This document shows positions 17,890-27,477 of a stretch of 64,000 nt of DNA, one piece after another. Position numbers and translations under genes: made by a program. Under the pieces are notes generated by a model, which saw only the letters and a program-made list of their open reading frames with translations, had not been told where the DNA came from and searched no databases. The DNA lies in assembly GCF_900095135.1 (NCBI RefSeq), contig NZ_LT605205.1, positions 558,001-622,000 on the forward strand, written 5' to 3'. The stretch is from Proteiniphilum saccharofermentans (GTDB taxonomy: Bacteria > Bacteroidota > Bacteroidia > Bacteroidales > Dysgonomonadaceae). Within the stretch, counting starts at the first letter, position 1. Each line of letters starts with the position of its first letter.

Positions 17890-17951
17890 CCGGATTATAA
17901 TAAAAATAATAATAAAATTTTAACATTTACTTGTCATAACTTAATATCAAA

Positions 17952-20672
17952 ATGAAAAAAAAGAGAGTTTATACCTTTGGAAACGGTGCAGCTGAAGGGC
18001 GGGCAGATATGAAAAACCTGCTTGGCGGGAAGGGTGCGAATCTTGCAGAAATGAATTTAATTGGCGTTCCCGTTCCTCCGGGTTTCACTATTACTACTGA
18101 AGTCTGTACGGAATATAACGAATTGGGTAGAGATTATGTGGTAGGTCTCCTGAAGGAGGAAGTTGAGCAAGCAGTAGCCCAGATTGAAGAGTTGACAGGA
18201 ACAAAGTTCGGAGACAAGGAGAACCCCTGTCTGGTATCTGTCCGTTCCGGCTCGCGTGTATCCATGCCCGGAATGATGGACACCGTGTTAAATCTTGGCC
18301 TGAATGATGATGCCGTGGAGGGAATTGCCAAAAAGTCGGGTAATGAGCGTTTTGCCTGGGATTCCTATCGCCGTTTCGTGCAGATGTATGGGGATGTGGT
18401 ATTGGGAATGAAACCCCAAAGCAAAGAAGATATTGATCCTTTCGAAGAGATTATGGATGAGGTGAAGGAATCCAAAGGAATAGAACTGGATACCGATCTT
18501 ACCACCGATGACCTGAAAGAACTTGTGAAAAGATTCAAGACGGCCGTAAAGGAAAATACCGGTAATGATTTTCCGGTAGATCCCTGGGATCAGTTGTGGG
18601 GAGCTGTTTGTGCCGTCTTCGATAGTTGGATGAACGAACGTGCGATCCTCTATCGTAAGATGAACAATATCCCTGAAGAGTGGGGTACCGCTGTCAATGT
18701 GCAGGCAATGGTGTATGGTAATATGGGTAAGACCTCCGGTACAGGAGTTGCTTTCACCCGCGATGCTGCTACCGGGGAAGATATCTTCAACGGTGAGTAT
18801 CTGATCGATGCCCAGGGCGAAGATGTGGTTGCCGGAGTACGCACACCTCAGCAGATTACTATCGAGGGGTCCCGTCGTTGGGCAAAACTGCAGGGTATTT
18901 CAGAAGAGGAGCGTGCTGCAAAATATCCTTCACTCGAAGAAGCGCTTCCCGAATGTGCAAAGGAATTAATTGAAGTTCAGCAGAAACTGGAGGACTATTT
19001 CAAGGATATGCAAGACCTTGAGTTCACCATCCAGGACGGAAAACTCTGGTTATTGCAGACCCGTAGTGGAAAACGTACCGGTGCTGCGATGGTGAAAATC
19101 GCTATTGATATGCTCCACCAGGGATATATTGATGAAAAAACTGCACTGAAACGGTGTGACGCTGAAAAGTTGGATGAGTTGCTCCATCCTGTTTTCGATA
19201 AGAAATTGTTAGCTCAGGCAAAACCGCTGACCAATGGTCTGCCTGCTTCCCCGGGAGCTGCTACCGGTCAGGTGGTATTTCATGCCGATGAGGCCGAAGA
19301 ATGGAGCAAGCAAGGTAAACAAGTAATCCTTTGCCGTATTGAAACATCGCCTGAAGATTTACGCGGTATGGCTACTGCGCAGGGAATCCTTACCGCACGC
19401 GGCGGAATGACTTCCCATGCAGCCGTAGTGGCAAGAGGAATGGGTAAATGTTGTGTTTCGGCTGCCAACAATGTGGTGATCAATTATAAAGAACGTACCA
19501 TGACCATTCACGGCAAGGAACTGAAAGAGGGAGACTGGATATCATTGAACGGTTCCACCGGTCTTGTATATGAAGGTAGAATAGAAACCCAGGATGCTGA
19601 ACTGGATGCCGATTTTAACGAACTGATGGAGATCGCCGATAAATATGCCCGTATGGATGTGAGAACCAATGCCGACACCCCGCGTGATGCCAAAGTGGCC
19701 CGCGATTTTGGAGCTAGAGGTATTGGTTTGTGCCGTACGGAACATATGTTCTTTGAAGAAGATAAGATTATTCCCATGAGGGAGATGATCCTCGCAAAAG
19801 ATGAAGAGGGACGTAGAAAAGCGCTGGAGAAACTGCTCCCATTGCAGAAAAAGGATTTTGCCGGAATTTTCAGGGCGATGGACGGCCTGCCCGTTACTGT
19901 TCGCCTGCTCGATCCGCCATTGCACGAGTTTGTCCCTCACGATGAAAAAGGGCAGATGGAAATGGCCAGGGTAATGGGGATCTCTTACAAAGATATTCAC
20001 GAACGGGTGGAAGGATTGCTCGAATCAAACCCGATGCTCGGATTGCGTGGTTGCCGCCTTGGAAACCTCTATCCGGAGATCACCGAGATGCAGGCCCGAG
20101 CCATAATGGAAGTGGCCATTGAGCTGAAGGAAGAAGGTATTACCGCTTGTCCTGAAATCATGGTTCCCCTCACCGGTATCGTCCATGAGTTCAAAGCCCA
20201 GAAAGACATCATCGAAAATACTATCCAAAAAGTATTTGCAGAAAAGAACGATTCGGTAGAGTATAAGATCGGTACGATGATTGAGATACCACGTGCAGCG
20301 CTTACGGCGCATAAGATTGCCAGAGAAGCCGATTTCTTCTCATTCGGAACGAACGACCTTACGCAAATGACCTTCGGTTATAGTCGTGACGACGTAGCTA
20401 AATTCCTGCCGATGTATCTGGATAAGGGAATCCTGAAACATGATCCGTTTGCGGTACTCGACCAAAATGGAGTGGGACAGCTTGTAAGTATGGCTGTGCA
20501 GAAAGGACGTGAAGTCAGACCCACCCTTAAGTGCGGTATTTGTGGAGAGCACGGGGGCGAACCGTCGTCAGTGAAATTCTGCCATACGGTGGGACTGAAC
20601 TATGTTTCCTGTTCCCCGTTCCGTGTGCCTATAGCACGCTTAGCCGCAGCACAGGCAGCAATCGAAGGATAA
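17952..20672 (+). CDS. ppdK: Pyruvate phosphate dikinase
   Basis: 906 residues. The enzyme interconverts pyruvate + ATP + Pi and phosphoenolpyruvate + AMP + PPi in the cytosol; in anaerobes it can work in either glycolysis or gluconeogenesis. Domain order is standard: N-terminal ATP-grasp (GGKGANLAEM, SVRSGSRVSMPGMMDTVLN), the swivelling phosphohistidine domain with the catalytic His in GGMTSHAAVVARGMGK at about residue 489, and the C-terminal TIM barrel ending with the catalytic Cys in KCGICGEHGGEP near residue 860. The length matches the bacterial enzyme. It is monocistronic, with its own promoter box and a terminator at 20696. Confidence 0.97.
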   Translation: MKKKRVYTFGNGAAEGRADMKNLLGGKGANLAEMNLIGVPVPPGFTITTEVCTEYNELGRDYVVGLLKEEVEQAVAQIEELTGTKFGDKENPCLVSVRSGSRVSMPGMMDTVLNLGLNDDAVEGIAKKSGNERFAWDSYRRFVQMYGDVVLGMKPQSKEDIDPFEEIMDEVKESKGIELDTDLTTDDLKELVKRFKTAVKENTGNDFPVDPWDQLWGAVCAVFDSWMNERAILYRKMNNIPEEWGTAVNVQAMVYGNMGKTSGTGVAFTRDAATGEDIFNGEYLIDAQGEDVVAGVRTPQQITIEGSRRWAKLQGISEEERAAKYPSLEEALPECAKELIEVQQKLEDYFKDMQDLEFTIQDGKLWLLQTRSGKRTGAAMVKIAIDMLHQGYIDEKTALKRCDAEKLDELLHPVFDKKLLAQAKPLTNGLPASPGAATGQVVFHADEAEEWSKQGKQVILCRIETSPEDLRGMATAQGILTARGGMTSHAAVVARGMGKCCVSAANNVVINYKERTMTIHGKELKEGDWISLNGSTGLVYEGRIETQDAELDADFNELMEIADKYARMDVRTNADTPRDAKVARDFGARGIGLCRTEHMFFEEDKIIPMREMILAKDEEGRRKALEKLLPLQKKDFAGIFRAMDGLPVTVRLLDPPLHEFVPHDEKGQMEMARVMGISYKDIHERVEGLLESNPMLGLRGCRLGNLYPEITEMQARAIMEVAIELKEEGITACPEIMVPLTGIVHEFKAQKDIIENTIQKVFAEKNDSVEYKIGTMIEIPRAALTAHKIAREADFFSFGTNDLTQMTFGYSRDDVAKFLPMYLDKGILKHDPFAVLDQNGVGQLVSMAVQKGREVRPTLKCGICGEHGGEPSSVKFCHTVGLNYVSCSPFRVPIARLAAAQAAIEG

Positions 20673-20695
20673 CTTCAGGTTAGATATTTTGCTAT

Positions 20696-20725
20696 AGAGG
20701 CGTCTTGATGGCGCCTCTGTTTGTT
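20696..20725 (+). terminator. ppdK terminator
   Basis: Arms AGAGGCG (20696-20702) and CGCCTCT (20712-20718) followed by a T-rich run (GTTTGTTTTT). Confidence 0.85.
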
Positions 20726-20749
20726 TTTATCCAGTGGCCAACGGGGAAA

Positions 20750-21781
20750 TCAATGCATAATTGTCTCGTAAACGGCCTTTCTTAGGTCTCCCGCTTCGTT
20801 GTCACAGTTATACTCCCAATACATGGCGCCTAGCAGTCCCTGGTCTTTTACATATTGGCATTTGATTGTTAATGAACGAGGATTCTCAAAACCGCAGACC
20901 AATTGTCCGATTGAATCGACAAGATAGGGAACCTGCCCTCTTTCATCCCAAAGAGTGGTGAAACCTGTCAGTTTCTCAATCTCTTTATAATCGATGAAGT
21001 CAGGGATCTTGTTTTTCTCGCCTCGGCCATAAAATGGCATACCAAGCACTAGTTTATGCTTGGGGCATCCTGCCGCAAGGTGTCTTTTTACCGCTTCGTC
21101 GGATGTTAAACGGCCACTATGCTCGGAAGGATACAGTGCTGAAAGGTGTTTTGGGGCAGTAGCCATATCGTAAGCCATGATGTTCACAAAATCCACATAG
21201 GGGTCAATGGCCTTGAAGTCGATATATTTGGCAGATGCTGCAGAAGCCAATGTTAGCAACTTTTCTTTTCCAATGGCGCCTCTTATATCCTTCATAAGGA
21301 GGGTGAAATTGTCAGTGTCATCGGGAGAAGATGAGATATTTGCGGCAGAACTCGTAGGGTATTCCCAGTCGAGATCAATACCATCAAGATTGAATTCATT
21401 TACAATCTGCCGGCATTCTTCCGCAAACTGTTCTCTGTTCTTTGCCGTGGCGGCCATCTCGGAGAATCGGCCGCTGCCCCATCCTCCAATCGACAGTAGT
21501 ACTTTTAGGGACGGTTTTTTCCTTTTTAGGGAAACGATTTGTTTTAATCGGTCTGGATTGTCGATACGTACTCCGTTAAATGAATCGTTTACATGTCCGA
21601 AAGCGTAATTAATATGTGTCATATATGCCGGATCAGGCATAATTGAACTCCCGGAAGTAACATATGCTACAATCACTTTTGGAGGGGTGTCCGATTTCCC
21701 TGTTGTTGAAGTCGTAGATGAAGAAAATATAACGAGCATCAATGCCAACAGAACGTAAATCTCTTTTAAGGTTGTTTTCAT
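20750..21781 (-). CDS. Glycoside hydrolase family 18 protein (chitinase/ENGase-like)
   Basis: 343 residues with an N-terminal signal segment and no clear lipobox. The single TIM barrel carries the GH18 signatures SIGGWG (beta-3) and the catalytic DGIDLDWEYP (DxxDxDxE, Glu near residue 140), plus IMAYDM and GMPFYGRG. GH18 enzymes cut beta-1,4 GlcNAc linkages by substrate-assisted catalysis and act on chitin, peptidoglycan-derived sugars or the chitobiose core of N-glycans. No carbohydrate-binding module is attached. It is not linked to a SusC/D pair. The 414-base upstream gap to the SurA-like gene contains one copy of a repeat that also occurs at 39.2 kb. Confidence 0.92.
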   Translation of the reverse strand: MKTTLKEIYVLLALMLVIFSSSTTSTTGKSDTPPKVIVAYVTSGSSIMPDPAYMTHINYAFGHVNDSFNGVRIDNPDRLKQIVSLKRKKPSLKVLLSIGGWGSGRFSEMAATAKNREQFAEECRQIVNEFNLDGIDLDWEYPTSSAANISSSPDDTDNFTLLMKDIRGAIGKEKLLTLASAASAKYIDFKAIDPYVDFVNIMAYDMATAPKHLSALYPSEHSGRLTSDEAVKRHLAAGCPKHKLVLGMPFYGRGEKNKIPDFIDYKEIEKLTGFTTLWDERGQVPYLVDSIGQLVCGFENPRSLTIKCQYVKDQGLLGAMYWEYNCDNEAGDLRKAVYETIMH

Positions 21782-22003
21782 CTTACTAAGATATTAAAAG
21801 GACAAATATCTATAAATAAAAAAGAAAAACAAAAAGAAATTTTATTTTAAATCAAAAGGCTGCTTGCTTTTTTAAAATCGGCGAACCTTCCCTTCTGCCG
21901 ATATAACTACTTTTAACCATCAAACTATTTTGCTGCTAAGGGGATTATCATTACTTTTACACTCCCAGAATTGGGGTGTAAGAGTTGGAATGTAGTTTTT
22001 CAG

Positions 22004-22099
22004 ATGAAACGAGCATGAAAATTGTTCTCGCTCAAGAACATGATAATATGCGAGTTCCATACGGGCACAGTGTAAAAAATTAAATATTATCGTATGAAA
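22004..22099. repeat. Interspersed palindromic repeat, copy A
   Basis: A 96-base unit that recurs at 39230-39324; by hand alignment 52 of the first 60 positions agree. It can fold: ATGAAACGAGCAT (22004-22016) pairs imperfectly with ATGCGAGTTCCAT (22048-22060), with an inner perfect stem GTTCT/AGAAC (22024-22028, 22035-22039). It ends with CGTATGAAA. It lies between the divergent GH18 and SurA-like genes. No coding sense is apparent. The remainder of the gap (21782-22003, 22100-22195) is AT-rich with nothing else I can support. Confidence 0.7.
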
Positions 22100-22195
22100 C
22101 CGACATGTTTAAAATAATCATTAAACACCCGAAGGTAATGATTATTTTGAACATCAAAGGTTCCATATACCGAAATAAAACAATAAAATAATCAT

Positions 22196-23566
22196 ATGAA
22201 ATATTCAGTGAAGATATTGTTCTTTTTTATGGCGATGTTATTCGTTCCCAGTCTGATGATTGCCCAGAATAATGTGGTCGATGAGATTGTATGGGTGGTA
22301 GGCGATGAAGCTATCCTGAAATCAGAGGTGGAAGAATACCGCAAAGAGATACTGATGCAGAATCAGCGTATTGAAGGTGATCCCTATTGTTTTATTCCCG
22401 AGCAGTTGGCTATTAGGAAACTGTTTCTCGATCAGGCGAAGCTCGACAGTATTGAAGTGCAGGAATCACAGGTGACCCGTTCACTGGAGTACATGATCAA
22501 TGAATATATTGCTTCCGTTGGTTCAGTAGAGAGGTTGGAAGAATATTGGGGTAAAAGTATGACTGCCATCCGGGAAGACCTGCGTGAGCAGCTCCGTGAA
22601 CAGCAACTCATAGAAGGTGTGCAACAGAAGCATTTCGGAAGCGTGCAATTGACACCTTCCGAAATCCGGAAATATTATAACAGCCTTCCCCAGGACAGCC
22701 TTCCCTTCATTCCGACGACACTGGAAGTGCAGATCATCACGGTAGAGCCGGAAATTCCATTGGAGGAAATTGATAGGGTCAAGGCGCAGTTGAGAGATTA
22801 TACGGAACAGATAACCAGTGGCAAAAATAGCATGTCTACATTGGCCATACTCCATTCCGAAGACCAGGGATCGGCTATGAGAGGAGGAGAATTGGGCTTT
22901 ATGAACCGTTCTTCTTTGTCTCCTGAGTTTGCCAATGTGGCCTTCGCGCTGAATGACCCGCAAAGAGTATCGAATGTTGTGGAGACTGAATATGGTTTTC
23001 ATATCATCCAGTTGATCGAACGGAGAAACGATATGGGAAACTTCCGGCATATATTGTTGAAGCCGAAAGCACCTAAGGTGTCTCTCGATACGGCGATCAT
23101 CCGCCTCGACTCTATCAGGACTGGAATCATGGACAAGAAAATTACGTTTGACGATGCAGCCACTTACCTCTCTGCAGATAAAGACACCCGGAATAACAGA
23201 GGGATCATGGTGAATAATACCCCCAGAAGTGCCAATGCCGGTACGCCACGGTTTGCCCTGAACGAGTTAAATCAGGACATTGCGAAGGTTGCGGGCGAAA
23301 TGAAGAAAGGAGACGTGTCCACGCCATTTATTATGATAAATGATAAAGGGCGGGAGGTGGCAGCAGTTATTAAAATTACCGACCGTAACGAAGGGCATAG
23401 GGCTAATATCAATAACGATTACCAGATCATCAAACAGATGGCCGAGAATGCCAAACAGCAAAAGCTGGTGGATGAATGGCTGCAGGATAAAATCAGGAAA
23501 ACGTATGTTCGTATAGATCCCGAATGGCAAGGATGCGAATATAAATACAAGGATTGGCTAAAATAA
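22196..23566 (+). CDS. SurA-like periplasmic peptidyl-prolyl isomerase
   Basis: 456 residues with a cleavable signal peptide (ending near SLMIAQ). The N-terminal chaperone helices (IVWVVGDEAILKSEVEEY) match SurA, followed by one clear parvulin domain (HSEDQGSAMRGGELGFMNR, with YGFHIIQLIERR at its end) and a second, weaker one (FRHILLKPKAP onwards). It would assist folding of outer-membrane barrels in the periplasm. It is followed after 16 bases by the OstA-like gene, so the two envelope genes probably form an operon, consistent with outer-membrane assembly. In Bacteroidota several SurA-like paralogues coexist, so I leave the symbol blank. Confidence 0.9.
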   Translation: MKYSVKILFFFMAMLFVPSLMIAQNNVVDEIVWVVGDEAILKSEVEEYRKEILMQNQRIEGDPYCFIPEQLAIRKLFLDQAKLDSIEVQESQVTRSLEYMINEYIASVGSVERLEEYWGKSMTAIREDLREQLREQQLIEGVQQKHFGSVQLTPSEIRKYYNSLPQDSLPFIPTTLEVQIITVEPEIPLEEIDRVKAQLRDYTEQITSGKNSMSTLAILHSEDQGSAMRGGELGFMNRSSLSPEFANVAFALNDPQRVSNVVETEYGFHIIQLIERRNDMGNFRHILLKPKAPKVSLDTAIIRLDSIRTGIMDKKITFDDAATYLSADKDTRNNRGIMVNNTPRSANAGTPRFALNELNQDIAKVAGEMKKGDVSTPFIMINDKGREVAAVIKITDRNEGHRANINNDYQIIKQMAENAKQQKLVDEWLQDKIRKTYVRIDPEWQGCEYKYKDWLK

Positions 23567-23582
23567 CTGTGTTCTTACGGCA

Positions 23583-25205
23583 ATGAGGAAACAACGCTTG
23601 CAATCTTTCAGAGGAGGCATACTTTTGTTCGGGCTACTTTCGCTTATGTTAGCGTCGACTTATGCACAGCAGCCTCCCCGGCAACAATCTGCGGATCCTC
23701 CGGTGGAGATTGTGGAAATGAGGCAGGCTGATCTTTTGAGCAAGAGGGATGGATTCGATGCGCAAATCTTTACAGGTAATGTGGTCTTTTATCACGAAGG
23801 GGCATTCATGTATTGCGATAGTGCTTACCTCTATCAGCAGGCCAATTCATTTGAAGCATTCAGCAATGTGAGGATGGAGCAGGGGGATACCATTTTTGTG
23901 TATGGCGACTACCTGCACTACGATGGAAATATCCGGTTGGCACGGCTTCGTGATAATATCCGGATGGAAGACCGGACTGCTACGCTCTTTACCGATAGCC
24001 TCGATTACGACCGTACTACCAATCTGGGATATTACTTCGATGGAGGGATGCTGGTGGATGAGAAGAACGAGTTGACTTCTTACTGGGGGCAATATAGCCC
24101 TGATACTAAGGAGGCACTGTTCAATGACAGTGTGAAACTGGTCAATGAAGACTATATTATTTATGCCGATACGTTGAAATACAACACCGAGTCGAAATTT
24201 GTCGATATCCTGGGTCCTTCACGTATTGTATCCGACAGCGGTTATGTGCATACAAGCAAGGGATGGTATAATACTGTGACAGACGACTCCAAATTATTGG
24301 ACCGTTCGGAAGTGTATAGCAATGACGGGACAAAAGTACTTATCGGCGATACTATACTCTATAACCGTCAAACGGGACAGGGAGAGGTGTTTGGCGATAT
24401 GTTCCTGGAGGATAAGGCCCAGAAGGCTATCCTGAGGGGGAATTATGGCTATTATGATGAAAAGACGGAGTATGGAATGGCTACAGACAAGGCATATGCC
24501 ATTGACTACTCCCAAGGCGACAGCCTGTATGTGCACGGTGACACGCTCATCATGAAAACCGATTCAATATACCGGGATGTGAAGGCTTTCTATAACGTAC
24601 GTTTCTATCGCTCAGACCTTCAGGGTGTATGTGACTCGCTGCACTATGCCTCAGCCGACTCCATACTTTATATGATTGGTGATCCTGTAATATGGAGCGA
24701 TAATAATCAGATACTGGGAAACCGGATCGATGTTTTCCTGAACGACTCCACCATCGAAAAAGCTATTGTGAGAGATTATGCACTGGCTATCCAGGAAAGG
24801 ATGGAAGAGGATCAGTTCAATCAATTGAGCGGTAGGGATATGACCGCTTTCTTCCGTGACGGGGAACTCTATCATGTCCTGGTGGAAGGTGATGCAGTTT
24901 CACTATACTATGCAATGCAGGAAGACAGTACTATCATCGGGTTGAATAGGATGGAGAGTGCTTATCTGGAGATGGATACAGAAAAGGACCGGATTACGAA
25001 ATTAAAGACGTATTCAGCGACTTCAGGAGTCATGACTCCTTTGCCCCTGTTAAAACCCGAAGAGACTCGACTGAAAGAATTTGTCTGGCTCAATTATTTG
25101 CGACCTACTGGTTCTGATGATATTTTCCGCAGGAATGAACGGCGTAGCTCCGAAGCCACAGAACCCCGTCGGGGACGCTTTGAGAGAGAAGATATCACGC
25201 TCTAA
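23583..25205 (+). CDS. OstA-like (LptA/LptD N-terminal-like) protein
   Basis: 540 residues with a signal peptide (MLASTYAQ). The body is built of repeated short beta hairpins of the OstA type (VVFYHEGAFMYCDSAYLYQQ, RMEQGDTIFVYGDYLHYDG, with recurring DSL and YADTLKYN patterns), as in LptA and the periplasmic part of LptD, which bridge lipopolysaccharide across the periplasm. It has no LptD barrel. It probably takes part in lipopolysaccharide transport. It sits directly after the SurA-like gene, which fits because LptD folding depends on SurA in E. coli. The C-terminus is basic and low in complexity. Confidence 0.85.
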   Translation: MRKQRLQSFRGGILLFGLLSLMLASTYAQQPPRQQSADPPVEIVEMRQADLLSKRDGFDAQIFTGNVVFYHEGAFMYCDSAYLYQQANSFEAFSNVRMEQGDTIFVYGDYLHYDGNIRLARLRDNIRMEDRTATLFTDSLDYDRTTNLGYYFDGGMLVDEKNELTSYWGQYSPDTKEALFNDSVKLVNEDYIIYADTLKYNTESKFVDILGPSRIVSDSGYVHTSKGWYNTVTDDSKLLDRSEVYSNDGTKVLIGDTILYNRQTGQGEVFGDMFLEDKAQKAILRGNYGYYDEKTEYGMATDKAYAIDYSQGDSLYVHGDTLIMKTDSIYRDVKAFYNVRFYRSDLQGVCDSLHYASADSILYMIGDPVIWSDNNQILGNRIDVFLNDSTIEKAIVRDYALAIQERMEEDQFNQLSGRDMTAFFRDGELYHVLVEGDAVSLYYAMQEDSTIIGLNRMESAYLEMDTEKDRITKLKTYSATSGVMTPLPLLKPEETRLKEFVWLNYLRPTGSDDIFRRNERRSSEATEPRRGRFEREDITL

Positions 25206-25270
25206 TCTTGTGTGATTTGCCTGTTTTACTTCGTTTTTTTATTTTTTCATAAACCAAACAGCAGCTTATT

Positions 25271-25594
25271 ATGGGTGTTTTCTTTTTTTATAATAACCGA
25301 AAACCGCGTAAATTCAATTATACGCCTATCCTTTATAATCCGGAAGAGGAGGAGCGCAAGAAGAACTTGCAAGACAGGATCGAGAAAGTTAAAAGGGAGA
25401 TGGGGGTATTGCCGGAGGAAAAACCGGTCGAAAGGAAGGATTTTAAGACGGAATTTGTTTCCCAGACACGTCATCTGAAAAAACGTAAGGAGAAGGAAAG
25501 TTCCGGGATAAATTCTTTTTTCGCTAATAATGGATTGCTTATCATTATCCTTGTGGTTCTTTTCGCGATCTTCTTTTTCTGGTTTTTACGTTAG
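25271..25594 (+). CDS. Small membrane protein of unknown function between ostA-like and mutL
   Basis: 107 residues. A basic, charged N-terminal cytoplasmic part with a short predicted coil (EERKKNLQDRIEKVKREMG) is followed by one C-terminal membrane helix (GLLIIILVVLFAIFFFWFL), so it is a tail-anchored protein. I recognise no domain. It starts 65 bases after the OstA-like gene and ends 18 bases before mutL, and I recall a similar small gene at this position in other Bacteroidales, which supports it being real. Codon use is like its neighbours. Confidence 0.8.
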   Translation: MGVFFFYNNRKPRKFNYTPILYNPEEEERKKNLQDRIEKVKREMGVLPEEKPVERKDFKTEFVSQTRHLKKRKEKESSGINSFFANNGLLIIILVVLFAIFFFWFLR

Positions 25595-25612
25595 ATAGCA
25601 CGGATATAGAAT

Positions 25613-27448
25613 ATGCCTGATATTATTCATCTCCTTCCGGATTCCATTGCCAACCAAATTGCTGCGGGTGAGGTAATACAGCGCCCTGCATCGGTAGTGA
25701 AGGAACTGATCGAGAACTCGCTCGACGCCGGCGCTACACATATTATTCTCAGTGTGAAGGACGCCGGACGTACCTTTATCCAGGTTATTGATAATGGCAA
25801 AGGGATGTCTGCTACCGATCTACGGATGGCTTTCGAACGTCATGCCACCTCCAAGATACGGAGTGCCGATGATCTGTTTTCACTTACCACGATGGGATTT
25901 CGGGGTGAAGCTCTCCCTTCTATTGCTGCGATCTCCCATATAGAGGTAAAGAGTCGGAGGGAAGAGGATGAATTGGGATCGCTGCTGGTCATTTCCGGAT
26001 CGAAGGTCGAAAAACAGGAGATGGTGGCAGCAGCTACCGGGACCTCAATCACCGTGAAGAATATTTTCTTCAATGTGCCGGCAAGGAGAAAATTCCTGAA
26101 ATCCAATGAGACGGAACGACGAAATATTTTTACCGAATTCGAGCGTATCGTGTTGGTTAATCCTGATGTGGAGTTCACACTGATTGAAAATGGAGTGGAA
26201 ACACTCCATCTGCCCAAAACGGGACTGAGGCAACGCATCGTTCAGATAGAAGGGAAAAATACGAATCAGCAGTTGATCGAAATCAACGAGGAGACTACGC
26301 TTGGGAAGATTTATGGCTATATAGCCCGGCCCGAATTTGCCAGGAAGGGGAAAGTAAACCAGTTCTTTTTCGTCAATAACCGGTATATCCGGCATCCCTA
26401 CTTCCACCGTGCGGTCACTACCGCGTTTGAGCCGCTTATTGCGGCCAACGAGAAACCAGGTTACTACATCTATTTTCAAGTCGACCCGGATACGATTGAT
26501 GTGAATATTCATCCAACCAAGACGGAGGTTAAATTCGAGAACGAACAGGCTCTTTGGCAGATACTGATGGTGACTGTAAAAGAGTCGCTGGGGAAATTCA
26601 ATGCGATTCCTACCATCGACTTTGACAGGGATGATGCACCCGAAATACCGGTCTACGACCCTTCCCGCACCTCTTCGATGCCGAAGGTGAATGTTGATCC
26701 CGGTTATAATCCTTTTCACAGTCACCGTACTGAAACCCCGCAGCCGAAAGTGCCTGCTTTTGGCTGGGAGCAGCTTTATAAAGGATTCGAAAAAGAAAAG
26801 GAATTGGTTGATGAGATAGAGGGTAGAACCCCCGCTACCTTGTTCAAGCCGGCGGGGGGCGATCGTAATTTGCCTGAGACTGAACTTTCCCCGGAACATT
26901 ACCAGTATAAGCAGAAATATATACTCACCTCGGTCAAGTCGGGATTGATGATTATTGATCAGCACAAGGCGCATGTACGTATCCTTTTCGATAAATATCT
27001 GGAGCAGATAAGGAATAAAAGGGGAATCTCCCAACGGGTATTATTCCCCGAAGTGTTGGAACTGTCGGCTTCCGAGGCAGCCGCCTTGCCTTCCATCATG
27101 GAGGATTTGGAGGCGCTGGGTTTTGAATTGAGCGATCTGGGTAATCACAGCTTTGCCATACAGGCTGTCCCTTCTGAAATTGAAAATGCTGCTCCTGCCG
27201 CACTGATCCGTTCCATGATCGGAAAAAGTATGGAGACGGGAAGTGACGTGAAATCGGAAATACAGGAATCAATAGCGCTTTCGCTTGCCAATCTGACGGC
27301 TATTCCTTACGGAAATACATTGACTACGGAGGAGATGTTGCTTATAGTGAGCCAACTCTTTGCGTCACCTTCTCCTACTTATACCCCCGACGGACAAACT
27401 ATAATCAGCGTGATATCGGATGCTGAGATTGAAAAGAGAATGCAATGA
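25613..27448 (+). CDS. mutL: DNA mismatch repair protein MutL
   Basis: 611 residues. MutL couples MutS mismatch recognition to strand removal. The N-terminal GHKL ATPase motifs are clear: ENSLDAGATHI, DNGKGM, and GFRGEALPSIAA; the transducer domain follows (FFFVNNRYIRHP, HPTKTEVKF). The C-terminal dimerisation domain holds a DQH (MIIDQHKAHVRILFDKYL) but not the full endonuclease pattern DQHA-x2-E-x4-E, so it is probably not a nicking-type MutL by this motif. It starts 18 bases after the small membrane protein gene and is followed by an aldo/keto reductase gene 29 bases later. Confidence 0.96.
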   Translation: MPDIIHLLPDSIANQIAAGEVIQRPASVVKELIENSLDAGATHIILSVKDAGRTFIQVIDNGKGMSATDLRMAFERHATSKIRSADDLFSLTTMGFRGEALPSIAAISHIEVKSRREEDELGSLLVISGSKVEKQEMVAAATGTSITVKNIFFNVPARRKFLKSNETERRNIFTEFERIVLVNPDVEFTLIENGVETLHLPKTGLRQRIVQIEGKNTNQQLIEINEETTLGKIYGYIARPEFARKGKVNQFFFVNNRYIRHPYFHRAVTTAFEPLIAANEKPGYYIYFQVDPDTIDVNIHPTKTEVKFENEQALWQILMVTVKESLGKFNAIPTIDFDRDDAPEIPVYDPSRTSSMPKVNVDPGYNPFHSHRTETPQPKVPAFGWEQLYKGFEKEKELVDEIEGRTPATLFKPAGGDRNLPETELSPEHYQYKQKYILTSVKSGLMIIDQHKAHVRILFDKYLEQIRNKRGISQRVLFPEVLELSASEAAALPSIMEDLEALGFELSDLGNHSFAIQAVPSEIENAAPAALIRSMIGKSMETGSDVKSEIQESIALSLANLTAIPYGNTLTTEEMLLIVSQLFASPSPTYTPDGQTIISVISDAEIEKRMQ

Positions 27449-27477
27449 GATATTCAACCCTTCATAATTAAACAGAT